The translations under genes and the position numbers were made by a program. DNA of 64,000 bases from Fragilariopsis cylindrus CCMP1102 (lineage: Eukaryota > Bacillariophyta > Bacillariophyceae > Bacillariales > Bacillariaceae): the NCBI GenBank assembly GCA_900095095.1, contig FMBT01000333.1, forward strand, positions 186,001 to 250,000, given 5' to 3'. The notes beneath the pieces were generated by a model, which saw nothing but the letters and a program-made list of their open reading frames with translations, had not been told where the DNA came from and did not search any database. Positions 1-10,873 of this stretch are shown here, one piece after another. Positions within the stretch are counted from its first letter, which is position 1. Every line of letters begins with the position of its first letter.

Positions 1-757
1 TGTGTTGAAGAAAAGGAAGGCTATAAAAGTCTACTAACATGAGATGATAATATCTACTGCATTGCTGATGAATGAATGGGTACATGCTGTGTTCTGTTGT
101 TCCAACAACTTTTTAAAGTTAGGAAAGCTTCTGTGAAAGGCTGCAGCATGATGTATGTAAGCAACATTAATTTACTGGTGTTTGAATGAATGTAAGATAC
201 ACATGAGATATCTAATATACTGTATTGTTGACAATTAAATAATGGATGGATGGATGGATGGATGGATGGATGGATGAATTTGTTGTTGTATGTTTGTGTT
301 GAAGGGGGAATGGGGGGTTGGGGGGGGGAGCGAAGTTCTGGATCATGGCGCAAACTATACACTAGGCTTGTTGGTACTGGCAGTAGCGGTATGTGAAATT
401 GTGTCTGTTGGTATTGGCACAAATATAATGTAGCAATCTTCTCTGATTGTGTTGCCTTGTGGATCCAGATTTCTCTGATTGCAGATCTGTCATTGGTGCT
501 GCTGTAAGTTCTGTAGAATGGGCATTCTACCCTCTGCTCCGTAGTCATAGTGCATCTGCAGCACTAATAGATGTGGTATGGGACATCTTCTCAGGCTTAT
601 AAAACAAAGGCCAAGAACTATTAGAAAAAGGTAGGGTCAAAGATCAAAATAATGGTTCAGTCCAGAAAGGTATAATGCAGACGTTTAATGCTATATAATT
701 TCTTTTTGCACCACAACAATATACTAGTACCACTTTGGTTGGGTTATATTCCTCAAA
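1..757. other. non-coding stretch, no gene recognised
   Basis: No reading frame here looks coding on either strand. The only long frame (minus, 54-548) takes part of its length from a simple-repeat tract and has no recognisable domain. I see no RNA gene or mobile element. Confidence 0.5.
243..276. repeat. (TGGA)n microsatellite
   Basis: About eight uninterrupted copies of the tetranucleotide TGGA, ending in TGAATT. It creates an artificial Ser-Ile-His-Pro repeat in one minus-strand frame. Confidence 0.95.
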
Positions 758-759
758 TA

Positions 760-1534
760 GTCATCATTCATTTGAACTTTCACCTCAGCTGACCTATTGG
801 AAGGCTTGAATAAAGCTTTTTAGTTGAACGAGTCATATTTAGCAAGAAATTGTATCTCAATGCTTTCCATGATCAAAAGTAGAGAGTATAACTAGTCTAA
901 ATTTTCTTTCCAGTTGTATCACTAGTTAGTGGTCGGGCTTTGTGTTGTTGATTATTAGCATTACACCTCAAAGCTGTAAGCCAGTGGTCCTGTTGATTAG
1001 CATTACACCTCACAACCAGTCATAATCATTCTTTTGAATTGTCGCCACAGGTGACAGGTGACCTATCTACGTGGAACTAGACATTTCTATAGTTGCACAA
1101 GTTATATTTAAAAAAAGCAAAAAAATGTATCTCAATGCTTTCCACAATCAAAAATAGAGAGTATAACTAGTTTACATTTTCTTTCCAGTGGTATCACTAG
1201 TTAGTGGTTTGGCTTGGTGTTTTTGGTTAGCATTACACCTCAAAGCTGTAAGCCAGTGGTCCTGTTGATTAGCATTACACCTCACAAAAAGTCATAATCA
1301 TTCTTTTGAATTGTCGCCACAGGTGACAGGTGACCTATCTACGTGGAACTAGACATTTCTATAGTTGCACAAGTTATATTTAAAAAAAGCAAAAAAATGT
1401 ATCTCAATGCTTTCCACAATCAAAAATAGAGAGTATAACTAGTTTACATTTTCTTTCCAGTGGTATCACTAGTTAGTGGTTTGGCTTGGTGTTTTTGGTT
1501 AGCATTACACCTCAAAGCTGTAAGCCAGCGGTCC
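760..1534. repeat. tandem repeat, ~272-bp unit, three copies
   Basis: The second and third copies start at about 1019 and 1291 with the same words (GTCATAATCATTC, then a GGTGACAGGTGACC stretch) and are almost identical over about 240 bp. The first copy, from about 760, is clearly diverged. The last copy ends after AAGCTGTAAGCCAGCGGTCC. The near identity of copies 2 and 3 points to a recent duplication in an older array. No protein is encoded. Confidence 0.9.
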
Positions 1535-2090
1535 GAGACGTTGTGAGAGCAAGTTTGTTTTGGTGTTACAGTTTTCTATTGTAACCATTATTATTCTTAC
1601 AGTTTTCTATTTTTCCTCTTGGATTTTCTGTTATTTTTAAAACAACAAGTCTATACCTTCCTGCCTTTACACTACATAACAATGGTCTAGTCTAAAAGTA
1701 AGTAGATACAGAAGAATTATACTTGTTCATACATGCGGATGGGGACTACCTTATCTTATCATATCCTTCCTTGTGTGGCTAGTGGTGGTGTTATGTATAA
1801 AATAAATGCTAGCACAACAACAAACAAAAAATCATACATTGTACATACTCTTTCTGTTGGAGTAGCTAACTACTACTGTGTGTATATCGTAGCTGATTGT
1901 TGTGCCAGGTGGCTAGGGACTACCTACCATGTATAATTCACAGTGATATCTAACAGGCAAGCAACCTGCAAGTTCAATGCATAAAATATACATTACATCA
2001 ATATGTGCAATGTACACACATCATCCTCATGTGAAATAACACAAGTTGAATGTACACACTGTACACATCATATCACCATATTCTAGTTAA
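1535..2090. other. non-coding stretch, no gene recognised
   Basis: A short frame at 1733-1936 has no domain and no supporting context. Nothing else is seen. Confidence 0.4.
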
Positions 2091-2510
2091 TGCACCCAAC
2101 CCATCTGGTGTTGTTCTCTGCAACTCTATTGTTTGTGTGCCTGCCATAACAGTGAAATGCATTTCATTCTGCAACCACAGTAAGATCTTTTTTGGGAGGC
2201 ACACACAAGGTTCTAACCAGTACACTATGTCTACGGGTGTTAGTGCACCCAACCCTTCATCTCTGATCAAAAATCATATTGGTTGTGTGCCTGCCATAAC
2301 AATGAAGAAATGCATTTAGACACAATGTTCTAGTACACTATGTGGATGTTAGTGCACCCAACCCTTCATTTCTGATCAAAAATCATATTGTTTGTGTGCC
2401 TGCCACAACAGTGAAGAAATGCATTTTATCCCGCAACCACAAGGAGATAAAAGTTGTAGGAGGCACACACAATGTTCTAGTACACTATGTGGATGCTTAG
2501 CTTGTGCACC
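2091..2510. repeat. imperfect tandem repeat, three copies
   Basis: The phrase TGCACCCAACCC recurs at about 2091, 2244 and 2353. Each time it is followed by a GTGTGCCTGCCA block and a GTGAARAAATGCATT-like block, then a CTAGTACACTATG block. Spacing is 153 and then 109 bp, because the middle copy lacks about 44 bp in its central part. It could be a relic of a repetitive element, but no coding frame or terminal repeat supports a family. Confidence 0.8.
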
Positions 2511-4055
2511 TGATGACTATTGACCCAGCAGGTGTTGTCATATTTCCATGCCAAAAGCCCAAAAGTAACATTTTTAGAAATATTAGGCTAGCGCAACATT
2601 AAAAAAACCAATTGGGCCATGGTTTGAACATAAAAGCATATGATCAAAATGCACCAACAATACTCGGAACATTTGCCATATTGGTGTTGTGGTGGGGTGG
2701 GGAACAACAATAGAATAGACATTAATTGGCCAAAAATATACACTCGTTGTGCAAATATTTGAGATGCTACTGCTGATCACAAGTAATATAGCTAAGGATC
2801 CATCTGAATCATAGAAGGATTGGATTCTACCATTGTTTTAGAAAGCCATACAACATATACTTGGGGTGTCATGGATCAAAACGCAACGCTTTTAAAGCAC
2901 ACTGAAATCCCCAAAATAACACACACTGAAATCCCCAAAATAACAAAGCTGTGTACAACAATAAAATTATTTGGAGCTCAACATTATACCTTTACCTACA
3001 AGGTCCTCATAATGCTTAGGTTTCTATGGAGGTTATGAAGCTGTAGGGCCGCATTAACCATAAAATGGGCCATTTAGGCCCCAAAACAGGGTTTTCCACT
3101 TTTGCACACACCTAAGCTGGATCATCAACACAAAGCACAAGGAGTAAATTCCCTTTGGTATATGTGGTGCATCCCATCCACATATTATGGGATTATTCAC
3201 CTTTTTGAGCATACTGTGTTTCCACAAACACTGCAAAGAATTTTTGGGGGGATTTGATGTGTGCTGTGTGTGAGCCTACATTGAGAGATACCAGTAGGCT
3301 TACGAGACTAAGGAGTATAGCAGTTCTCCCTCAAATAGTTCAATTGTAAACTTTATTGTTTATTTTTCCAAAAAAAAGACTTTTTAGGTGTATATGCCTG
3401 ATGCTAAAGTTGTTATTATATACTAGACTAACAATTACTAGTAAAATTTGGGCATGACTTAGTTTTTATATTGAGAATTCGCGAGTGAGGCCTGACAAAA
3501 TACTAATTATGCACGCGCTGCGGCTAACTATGCTCAACAAAAACAGCTCACCAAAATTAGATAGTAACACGATTTTCCTTGGGCGAAAAGAAGGAATCGC
3601 AGCTATCGCGAAACGTGAACTCCCTGCGTGAAGTATCCACTGTATCATAAGTCTCCCGTTTTATTTTATCAAATTATTTCAAAGGAGTGCAAGATAGATT
3701 GATTAACGCACAAATCTTTTAAGAAAGTCAATGTAATTCGCATCCTCTATAATATTTTGTTTTTTGTTTTTTCGGCGACCTGAAAGAGAATAATATTCTT
3801 TCATACTGTATCTACAAGAAGCAACGTGCTTCCGAATGAGATTGTTGCATAGTGAGTACAAGGATGTACCGTTGGGTTGAATTTCGCTACAAATTTTAGG
3901 ATATGAACGATTTACCGAAAAAAAAGCACAGACAAAAGAACGAAAAAAGTTGTAGAAGAACTTTCTTTGTTCACAAAAAAATATTGTTTGCACAACAAGC
4001 ACTTATAGTAATAATAATAATAATAACCAGCCAATTAAACTAACAACAAACAACA
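2511..4055. other. non-coding stretch, no gene recognised
   Basis: Several frames of 60-100 codons occur on both strands (for example minus 3054-3236 and minus 3703-4002), but none shows a domain, signal peptide or intron signal. A small duplicated phrase (AAATCCCCAAAATAACA, twice near 2910-2945) is present. The last 100 bases are probably the 5' leader of the gene starting at 4056. Confidence 0.4.
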
Positions 4056-4511
4056 ATGATGAAATTTAACACATTAGTTATTACCGCCGCCACCGTAGCT
4101 GCTGCCGCACTATTATCACCTTCGGCGTCTTATTATGTCTCAGCACAAGTTCCTCCGTGTCCTACAGACGTATCTAATCTAGAGACGGATACATGTTGAG
4201 CTATTGACAGTCTTTCCAGCTTTCCATCTTGTTGTAATTACAGTGATGTAGCAAATGAATTTTGCATGTGTGATAAGAGTGGTAAACTTAATTGTGATGC
4301 TGATCGTGGTTTTCAATGTGGTCCTGTATCTGATCCTAGTATTTTAAAAGGTAATGATGACGGTGACGGTGACTTTATTGTTTATGCTGGTATTGGTGCT
4401 GTTGATGGAGTCGTAAAAACTAGTGGTGGGAATGCAGCAACAGCTACTATTGCATTATCGATCGTCGCTGCAGTTTCAATGATTGGTAGTACTACAGTTG
4501 ACTTGTTCTAA
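4056..4511 (+). CDS. small secreted Cys-containing protein, frame interrupted by one TGA
   Basis: The frame starts with MMKFNTLVITAATVAAAALL, a clear signal peptide, with a likely cleavage after SAQ. It reaches TGA at 4197-4199 and continues open in the same frame for a further 104 codons to TAA at 4509-4511. The part after the TGA is Cys-rich (SFPSCCNYSDVANEFCMCD) and ends in a hydrophobic Ala/Ile/Val-rich tail resembling a GPI-anchor signal. The Cys just before the TGA and the Cys pairs after it suggest one continuous extracellular domain. The TGA could be a decayed Trp codon (TGG), a selenocysteine codon, part of a mis-seen splice, or an assembly error. I favour a recently broken gene but cannot exclude recoding. 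The domain family is not recognised. Confidence 0.55.
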
Positions 4512-4943
4512 TAAAATACTGTAGATAAAATTAACAAAAACCAAACGGATATAACGGAGATGAGATATTGAATAGGCTGCTGCTTCACTCGGAAGAAGAT
4601 TCGATTAAATTTCCGAAAGTAAGCAAGCAAGCAAAAGTGGCACGATGGAGACAGCAATAACCGCAACCGTAACAAGGATGGAAATATGTGGTGGTGCAGG
4701 TTATTAGATTAATATGATATAGTTATTTATTTAATTATGTAGTTATATTATATTATCCCCCTTTATTGCTTTGTATCGTTCTGTTTTGTTTTGTTAATTC
4801 ATAGTTCATTTTGTATCGTATCGTACCGTACTGCTACTTCTACTATAGAATACGTAGCGATACCTAGCTAGCTAGTTAGCTAGCTAGTAATAGGACTATC
4901 GTAGTTCGCCTAGACCTAGCCTACTACTAGTAGTAAAGATTGA
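4512..4943. other. intergenic, converging 3' ends
   Basis: The stretch lies between the 3' ends of the genes on either side. It holds a GCTAGCTAGTTAGCTAGCTA palindromic tract near 4865-4888 and repeated GTATCGTATCGTACC words. No gene is seen. Confidence 0.5.
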
Positions 4944-7900
4944 TTATGACTCACTCCGTTTTGCACTGATTCTTGATTTTGATTCCGTTGTTGTTGCTGC
5001 TGCTGTTTTTGGATGTCTTGCATAACCATGATTATTATGAATTATTCTGTTGCTACTACTACTACTACTACTACTACCACTGTTAGTAGCAGTAGTAGCT
5101 GTGTTACTGTTTTTATTGCCTCGTGAATTATTGTTTGAATTGGAATCTGAATTGGATGATGAATTTGAATTCATTATTAAATTACGTGTGGATTGTCCTA
5201 ATAAACCTAATTTAGATCGTCGACGTAAATCCATTAATATATATTTTTCCGAACATTTATAAAAATAACGTAACCAAAATTCTTTTTGTGTTATTTTTAC
5301 CTTAACATAATCATACTTTCCATCAACAGTATTACCATTCTCATTACCATCAACACCATTACCAATTACTAATTGTTTATGCCATACACAAACCGAATTT
5401 GGATATTTCATTAATTCTATTAATATATCATCACGTCTATCATTTAAATTAAATGCGTTTATATAATTTTGTATAAGATCATCATTATCAGGATCATCAT
5501 GTTCATGTTCATCATGTTCATTATTATGATCTGAACATCCTAATAATGGTTTCGTATATGTTTCTTCTTGTGATCTACGACGATTTGCACGTACAATACA
5601 TTTTGATATTAATACATTATCATTATCATCACTGGTATCAGTATCATTCTCAATATCAATACCAATAATATTATCATCCTCATCATCATCGTTGTTGGTA
5701 TTTGTAGTAGTATTTGCATTTGCATTTGTATTTGTATTTGTATTTGTATTTGTATTTGCATTTGCATTTGCATTTGCATTTGCATTTGCATTAGTACCAA
5801 CACAACGAGTAGTACCTTCTTTACCACTCCCACCACCACCAATAGCCACCACATCACCGTCGTCACCGTCATCATCAGAAGATTCTGTTGATGTTGATGC
5901 TGATGCTGATGATCGTATAATATTCATATGTGCACTTTGTTTTACAAATTCTTCATCATCAAAATTATCAGAATAATCTTCTAATAAGCAGCAACGTTTT
6001 TTAGTTTTGATCTCCTTTGCTTCTATTTCTATTTCTACTTCTTCTTCTACTTCTACTTCTTCTTGTTCAAAATTGTCACATTCCAATATTTCCTCAAGAT
6101 CAATACTGCCACTATCGTTGTCATCGTTGTCATCGTTGCCATCATTATCTTCAATATCATTTGCATCAATTTCATTGTCATTACTTTTTTGTCTTAATGG
6201 TTTTACTAGTGGTTGTGGTAGTACCGTGGTGATGGCAGTTGTTGTTGTTGATGGTATCTTCCGAATTGCTGTAGCTGTTGCTTGTTGTTCCATTGCATCA
6301 TCAAATCGATCTGGTGCCGATGAATACAGATTACTATTTTTTCTTAATATTGATTTTGATTTCGTCTTCGATATTTTCGATTTCTTATTATTAAGCGAGG
6401 ACGAGTGACAGTCGTCGATTTTATTATTACCTGTAGAATTATTATTATTTTGTTGTTCATCATTTTGTTCATGTTCATGTTGTTCATCATCTTGTTCATG
6501 TCCATGTTGTTCATCATCTTCATTTTGTGGACCTTGTTCATTTTGTTGCTCATCATCATTTTGTTGTTCATTCTGTTGTTCATCTTGATTATCTTGATTG
6601 TCTGCATCTTGTAATAAGATTAATGTTTGTAATTCCTCATAGTCAATAGTTAATCGACGTATGGGTTGGGGTGGTGACTTCATCGATCGTAAGGAATATC
6701 GTGCTTCCTTTGATTCAAATGCTGCACGTACCATGGCATCATTACTTTGTTTAAAGGATACACCTCTTTTTATAGTACTGTTATTATTATTATTATGACC
6801 ATTGCTGCTACTACTACTACTATTATTAAAACTATTGGAATTACTAGTACTTGAATTATTCGAAAATAATGATGATTCTATCACGATTGCTGCTGCATGA
6901 TTTTGGAACTGTGATTGTAATTGTGACGATGATGAATCATTTGAATTATTATTTGAATCTTGTTGTGTTAAATCTTGTTGCTGTATTAATAAATCTTCTT
7001 CTAATTCTAATTCTAATTCTAATTCATCTTCTAATTCTAATTCTAATTCTAATGCAGCAGCAGTAGCATCAGCAATCACACTATTACAGGAATCTTGTAA
7101 GTCATCGGTATCTAATGTCAATTGACGTTTAGGTGCTACCATCGTGGATCGTGATATAGTTGATCTGAGTGAATTCCTTACTTCTCTTGTTTCCCATGCC
7201 GATCGATCTTTGTCTGGATCATTTCGTTCGGTACCACCAAAATGGACACTACCACCAGTACCAGATGATAAATCCGATTCATTTCTACTATTACTTCTGC
7301 TGTTATTGTTATTCTTGTTATTCTTGCCTTTACCTCTATTACCTTCTTTTTTATGTAGTATTGATGATAATTTTGGTTTGGTGCAAAATGATGATGAAGA
7401 TGCTGATGGTGAACGAAGTGATGAAAATAATAATTTTGGTCGTGAAGGTGGACGTGGTGATAATGATCGATGTTTGCGTTGTTGTTGTTGTCCACTATTA
7501 GTGTTAGGACTAGTACCCGTCATCGCTTCTTTGGCAATATCATTTAATTCCGATTGTTCCATTGTTATTTGTCGTATCACAGTTGGTGGTGGTTCAAATG
7601 AATTGGTCGTGGATTTCCATGCCGAACGTTGATTTGGATTATCTACAGCGATTGTTCCACCTAAAAATTTGACTCCGTTTCTTGGGTTATTTTGGAGTGG
7701 TGACAAACTACGACTACTCGTCAATGTCAATTTGTTGCCGTCGTTGTCGTCCGTAGTTGTTGTCACAGCAGTAGCTAATGAATACGACTTACTAGTTTGA
7801 CCACTTTTCTTAAGGACCGGTCTAATAAATTTGTTCTTTAGTAGTAGTTCCTTTTTCTTCTTTCTCTTCTTTATTTTCATTTCTTCTTCTTCATCATCAT

Positions 7901-8312
7901 CATCATCAGTTCTACTGTCGGCGTTGTTATTTTCATTAGAATTAGAAAAAGAATAATAATCCACTGATGATCTTCTATTGACACATTTTGGTGGTGATGA
8001 ATAATACGCATTGTTATATGATGATGATGACGATTCCATTGCTGATCGTTGATGAGGATCATCCTCTACTGATGTAAATCGGACAGTGTGTTGTTGTTGT
8101 TGTTGTAAACAACATATTTCTTCTTGTGTCTCTATTTCTGTTTCTTCTTTTTCTTTCTCGTCTGCTACTCCAACTATTATCATTGCTGTTGTTGATGTTG
8201 ATGTTGTGTCTTTTTCTGTTTCTAGTCCTGTCTCTACTTCTATTTCTTCCTCTATTTCTTCATTTTGACTATTATGAGATTTATGATTCAGATTCTGCTG
8301 CTGCTGATCCAT
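4944..8312 (-). CDS. low-complexity protein with C-terminal BSD-like domain and five internal repeats
   Basis: A 1122-residue frame starting MDQQQQ; the upstream in-frame extension to 8528 is a Phe/His/Ser repeat from a simple-sequence leader, so I chose the ATG at 8312. Most of the protein is Asn/Asp/Glu/Ser/Thr-rich. At least five related segments occur (near residues 76, 215, 355, 518, 655). Several have a Leu-Lys/His-Lys patch (PVLKKS, SSILHKK, SILRKN), then V-x-F, then R-S/A-A-W/M/F-E, then arginine-rich SLRS and R-x-LT-x-D/E. Near residues 944-1027, FNLNDRRDDILIELMKYP followed by ITQKEFWLRYFY matches the BSD fold signature (paired Phe-Trp and Tyr-Phe), with a Gly/Asn insertion in the middle. 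BSD domains occur in transcription-factor-H and membrane-traffic proteins. The function here is unknown; the repeats could be docking motifs. Confidence 0.8.
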   Translation of the reverse strand: MDQQQQNLNHKSHNSQNEEIEEEIEVETGLETEKDTTSTSTTAMIIVGVADEKEKEETEIETQEEICCLQQQQQHTVRFTSVEDDPHQRSAMESSSSSYNNAYYSSPPKCVNRRSSVDYYSFSNSNENNNADSRTDDDDDEEEEMKIKKRKKKKELLLKNKFIRPVLKKSGQTSKSYSLATAVTTTTDDNDGNKLTLTSSRSLSPLQNNPRNGVKFLGGTIAVDNPNQRSAWKSTTNSFEPPPTVIRQITMEQSELNDIAKEAMTGTSPNTNSGQQQQRKHRSLSPRPPSRPKLLFSSLRSPSASSSSFCTKPKLSSILHKKEGNRGKGKNNKNNNNSRSNSRNESDLSSGTGGSVHFGGTERNDPDKDRSAWETREVRNSLRSTISRSTMVAPKRQLTLDTDDLQDSCNSVIADATAAALELELELEDELELELELEEDLLIQQQDLTQQDSNNNSNDSSSSQLQSQFQNHAAAIVIESSLFSNNSSTSNSNSFNNSSSSSSNGHNNNNNSTIKRGVSFKQSNDAMVRAAFESKEARYSLRSMKSPPQPIRRLTIDYEELQTLILLQDADNQDNQDEQQNEQQNDDEQQNEQGPQNEDDEQHGHEQDDEQHEHEQNDEQQNNNNSTGNNKIDDCHSSSLNNKKSKISKTKSKSILRKNSNLYSSAPDRFDDAMEQQATATAIRKIPSTTTTAITTVLPQPLVKPLRQKSNDNEIDANDIEDNDGNDDNDDNDSGSIDLEEILECDNFEQEEVEVEEEVEIEIEAKEIKTKKRCCLLEDYSDNFDDEEFVKQSAHMNIIRSSASASTSTESSDDDGDDGDVVAIGGGGSGKEGTTRCVGTNANANANANANANTNTNTNTNTNANANTTTNTNNDDDEDDNIIGIDIENDTDTSDDNDNVLISKCIVRANRRRSQEETYTKPLLGCSDHNNEHDEHEHDDPDNDDLIQNYINAFNLNDRRDDILIELMKYPNSVCVWHKQLVIGNGVDGNENGNTVDGKYDYVKVKITQKEFWLRYFYKCSEKYILMDLRRRSKLGLLGQSTRNLIMNSNSSSNSDSNSNNNSRGNKNSNTATTATNSGSSSSSSSSNRIIHNNHGYARHPKTAAATTTESKSRISAKRSES

Positions 8313-9253
8313 GATGAAATGAAATGAAATAAAATGAAATGAAGCGAACGGCTCAGGTGGCGAAGGAGTGATCAAGTGAAGTGAAGTGAAGTGAAATGAA
8401 ATGAAAGGGAAATGAAAGTAAAAGTGAAGTAGCAAACGGCTCAGGCAGTGAAGTAGCAAACGGCTCAGGCGGCGAAGTAGTGGCTGGATCAATTTTAAAT
8501 AATGATTAATAGTATGAGAGAAGAGCAAGTGATACTAGTACACTACTTGTATCATATTACTGTATTGTGGACAAAATAAAACACAAACGGCGTATTCATA
8601 ATTACTGTATGTGGACAAATAAAACAGAAACGGCGAAGCGGCACACACGCCATGACATATGATGTGCTGTGCATGCATGAAAAGAGATTTTTTGAAAATG
8701 CACTTGTTTCCTTTTCATACTCGAATAAAAGAAGCGCCAAAAGAACCCAAGCAATCATCACACAAGGCAGAACACAAACAAGAAAGGAGGGAATTAATAC
8801 GATCAAAAAGCGTGACTCGACTCGACTCACTCGACTCGTTCATGTTTTGATTTATTTTAAAAGATCGGCGCAATAATAATTTCATTCAACGCGTACCTAC
8901 AGTACAACATCGCCATTCATTTCGAACGCGAATGAAGATTGATTCGAATCATCAATCATGTACAGTACTGTAATCTGTGAAGTCGCTTTGGTATTCAGGC
9001 TAGACACCCAATGACATTATTGACTATTTCCGTTACGATTCGAATCTTTGACTCGATTCGAATTCATGACAACGCACATAAATGACAGTAACTACTACAG
9101 TATTCTATAATTTTTCAATTTTTTTCAAATTTTAACAAAAACAAGTCATACAAATCAAATTAATCTTAACTATTTTATTATATTCTGAATTTCAAATCTA
9201 GTACTACTACTGTATCTTTTTTGCTTGCTTTATGTTCCAATGTCTAGATTTCT
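8313..9253. other. intergenic, simple-sequence leader and AT-rich spacer
   Basis: 8313-8480 is GAAATGAAATG-type simple sequence with three copies of a CGGCTCAGG-containing phrase; it is probably the 5' leader of the minus-strand gene. A shared word (AAACGGCG plus nearby ACTGTA/GTGGACAAA) appears twice at about 8560-8640. GACTCGACTCG motifs lie at 8814-8840. No gene is seen. Confidence 0.5.
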
Positions 9254-10873
9254 CTAGAAAGAGAAATATGGAGAGAAAATATTATTCTTGCTTGAAGTTG
9301 TTGTTGTTGTTGATGATGATATCCTACTATTAGTGTTTGTTGATGGTCGTCTTCTTAAATCTGAATTTATAGACTGTACATTGTTATTATTGTTGGTACC
9401 ACCAGCATTGTTATACAATAATGTTGATGTTGATGTTGATGTTGATGTTGACGTTGATGTTGATGGACCAGTAGTAGTAGTAGAAGTAGAAGGAGAGCGT
9501 GGTCTTAATTTATTAGTTGTACCCCGACGTCGGAATGGTGGTGGTGTAAAATTAGTTGGTTTCATTGTTGGATTAAGTGTTGGTTGGAATGTTGGATTAA
9601 GAGCTGGTTGAAATGTTGGCGGCATTGTAGATGGTACTACTTTTTGTGGTGGAGGCGGCGGTTGTAGTTGTTGTTGTTGTTGTTGTTGTTGTTGTGCTAC
9701 TTCTGCTGGTATAGGAGTTGTTGGAGCACGTGTTGGTGGCGGAGCTCGTGTTGGTGGTGGAGCACGCGAAGATTGCTTCTGTGGTGATGACGACGATGGT
9801 CTACTAAATGTTGTTGGGCTATCAGTTGTTGTTGGATTATAAGTTGATGTTGGATTATCAGTTGTTGTTGGATTATCAGTTGGACTATTCGTTGGTATTA
9901 ATGATGGTGATGATGATACTGATATAGATGGACTATTAGATGGCTCATTTGTTGGGATCCGTCTTTCTAAAGAGACTGTAGCATCACAAAATTCACCAAC
10001 TGGTAAACCAAGTGGAATACTATTACAGTTTACAATAATAGTCGCAAAATTCACTTCACAGATCCATACCCTTGATGCATCTGACTTTGTGTCATCATTG
10101 TTGTTGTTGTTGTTTATTTTTCCAATACCAGAATCATCAGAGTCATCGTTAGTCTTGCATTTACATTGAACAATTGGTGTACATTGTAAGTCTTTAAATG
10201 TACAACCAGTATAGATATAATTGTAATTGCATGTTCTATTGTCGTCGTTATTGCCATCTTCGCCATCGCTATTATTATCATTGCCGCATTGTGTCGTAGG
10301 AATCACTTTATAGTCTACAGGACATAACATTAGTAATGATGATACATCCACATCATTCTCATTTCCCTCGTCATCCACATCATTATCAATTCCCTCGTCA
10401 TTATCGTCCGTATCGTTGTCGTTTTCGTCGTTAGTGAAACTGCCGACATCACTACTTGACGATGATCCGTTAATATTATTGGTCACAACTGGAGGTGCAG
10501 CAGAGGGAGCCTCAATTGTTGGAGTAGCAGCAGGTGATGACGACGATGGTCTACTAAATGCTGTTGGACTATCAGTTACTGTTGGATTATAAGTTGATGT
10601 TGGACTATAAGTTGTTGTTGGATTATAAGTTAAACTATTCGTTGGAGTAGCAGCAGGATCTTCTATGAGTCGACGACGACTTGATCCTTGCTGGTGTTGC
10701 TTTAGCTTTCGCTGCTGCCACCCTTGTATGGTACCTGTATCACTACTACTACTGCCATTAAACAATAACGTCGTCGTTATTGCTACCAATATTGCCAATC
10801 CTATCATTGTGACGCCACTACGACGAATAGCCATCGTTTTATTTATCTCCTTATTCACAGAGACGATCGGCAC
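9254..10873 (-). CDS. secreted or signal-anchored Cys-rich, Pro/Thr-rich protein
   Basis: A frame of 539 codons. A second Met (MAIRRSG, at 10834) lies just before the hydrophobic segment VTMIGLAILVAITTTLLFNG and may be the real start. Two PT-rich tracts (SYNPTTTYSPTSTYNPT type) flank an acidic linker and a Cys-rich domain. The Cys-rich domain runs from MLCPVDYKV through TCNYNYIYTGCTFKDLQCTP to VWICEVNF and GEFCD. Its pattern C-P, then Y-x-Y-x-Y-T-G-x-T/C-x-x-D-L-x-C-x-P, then W-x-C and C-D is the same as in the three repeats of the protein at 56583-57740. The C-terminal third is poly-Gln, Pro-rich and Thr/Ser-rich. It is probably a heavily glycosylated cell-wall or extracellular protein. The enzymatic role is unknown. 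Confidence 0.75.
   Translation of the reverse strand: MPIVSVNKEINKTMAIRRSGVTMIGLAILVAITTTLLFNGSSSSDTGTIQGWQQRKLKQHQQGSSRRRLIEDPAATPTNSLTYNPTTTYSPTSTYNPTVTDSPTAFSRPSSSSPAATPTIEAPSAAPPVVTNNINGSSSSSDVGSFTNDENDNDTDDNDEGIDNDVDDEGNENDVDVSSLLMLCPVDYKVIPTTQCGNDNNSDGEDGNNDDNRTCNYNYIYTGCTFKDLQCTPIVQCKCKTNDDSDDSGIGKINNNNNNDDTKSDASRVWICEVNFATIIVNCNSIPLGLPVGEFCDATVSLERRIPTNEPSNSPSISVSSSPSLIPTNSPTDNPTTTDNPTSTYNPTTTDSPTTFSRPSSSSPQKQSSRAPPPTRAPPPTRAPTTPIPAEVAQQQQQQQQQLQPPPPPQKVVPSTMPPTFQPALNPTFQPTLNPTMKPTNFTPPPFRRRGTTNKLRPRSPSTSTTTTGPSTSTSTSTSTSTSTLLYNNAGGTNNNNNVQSINSDLRRRPSTNTNSRISSSTTTTTSSKNNIFSPYFSF

Noticed and set aside
242-548. Ser-Ile-His-Pro repeat protein on the minus strand
   Set aside because: It comes from the TGGA microsatellite and has no other support.
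5609-8314. Several long plus- and minus-strand frames rich in Leu, Val, Met or Asn inside 4944-8312
   Set aside because: They are shadow frames of the triplet-repeat-rich coding sequence; the minus frame with the BSD-like end is the consistent one.
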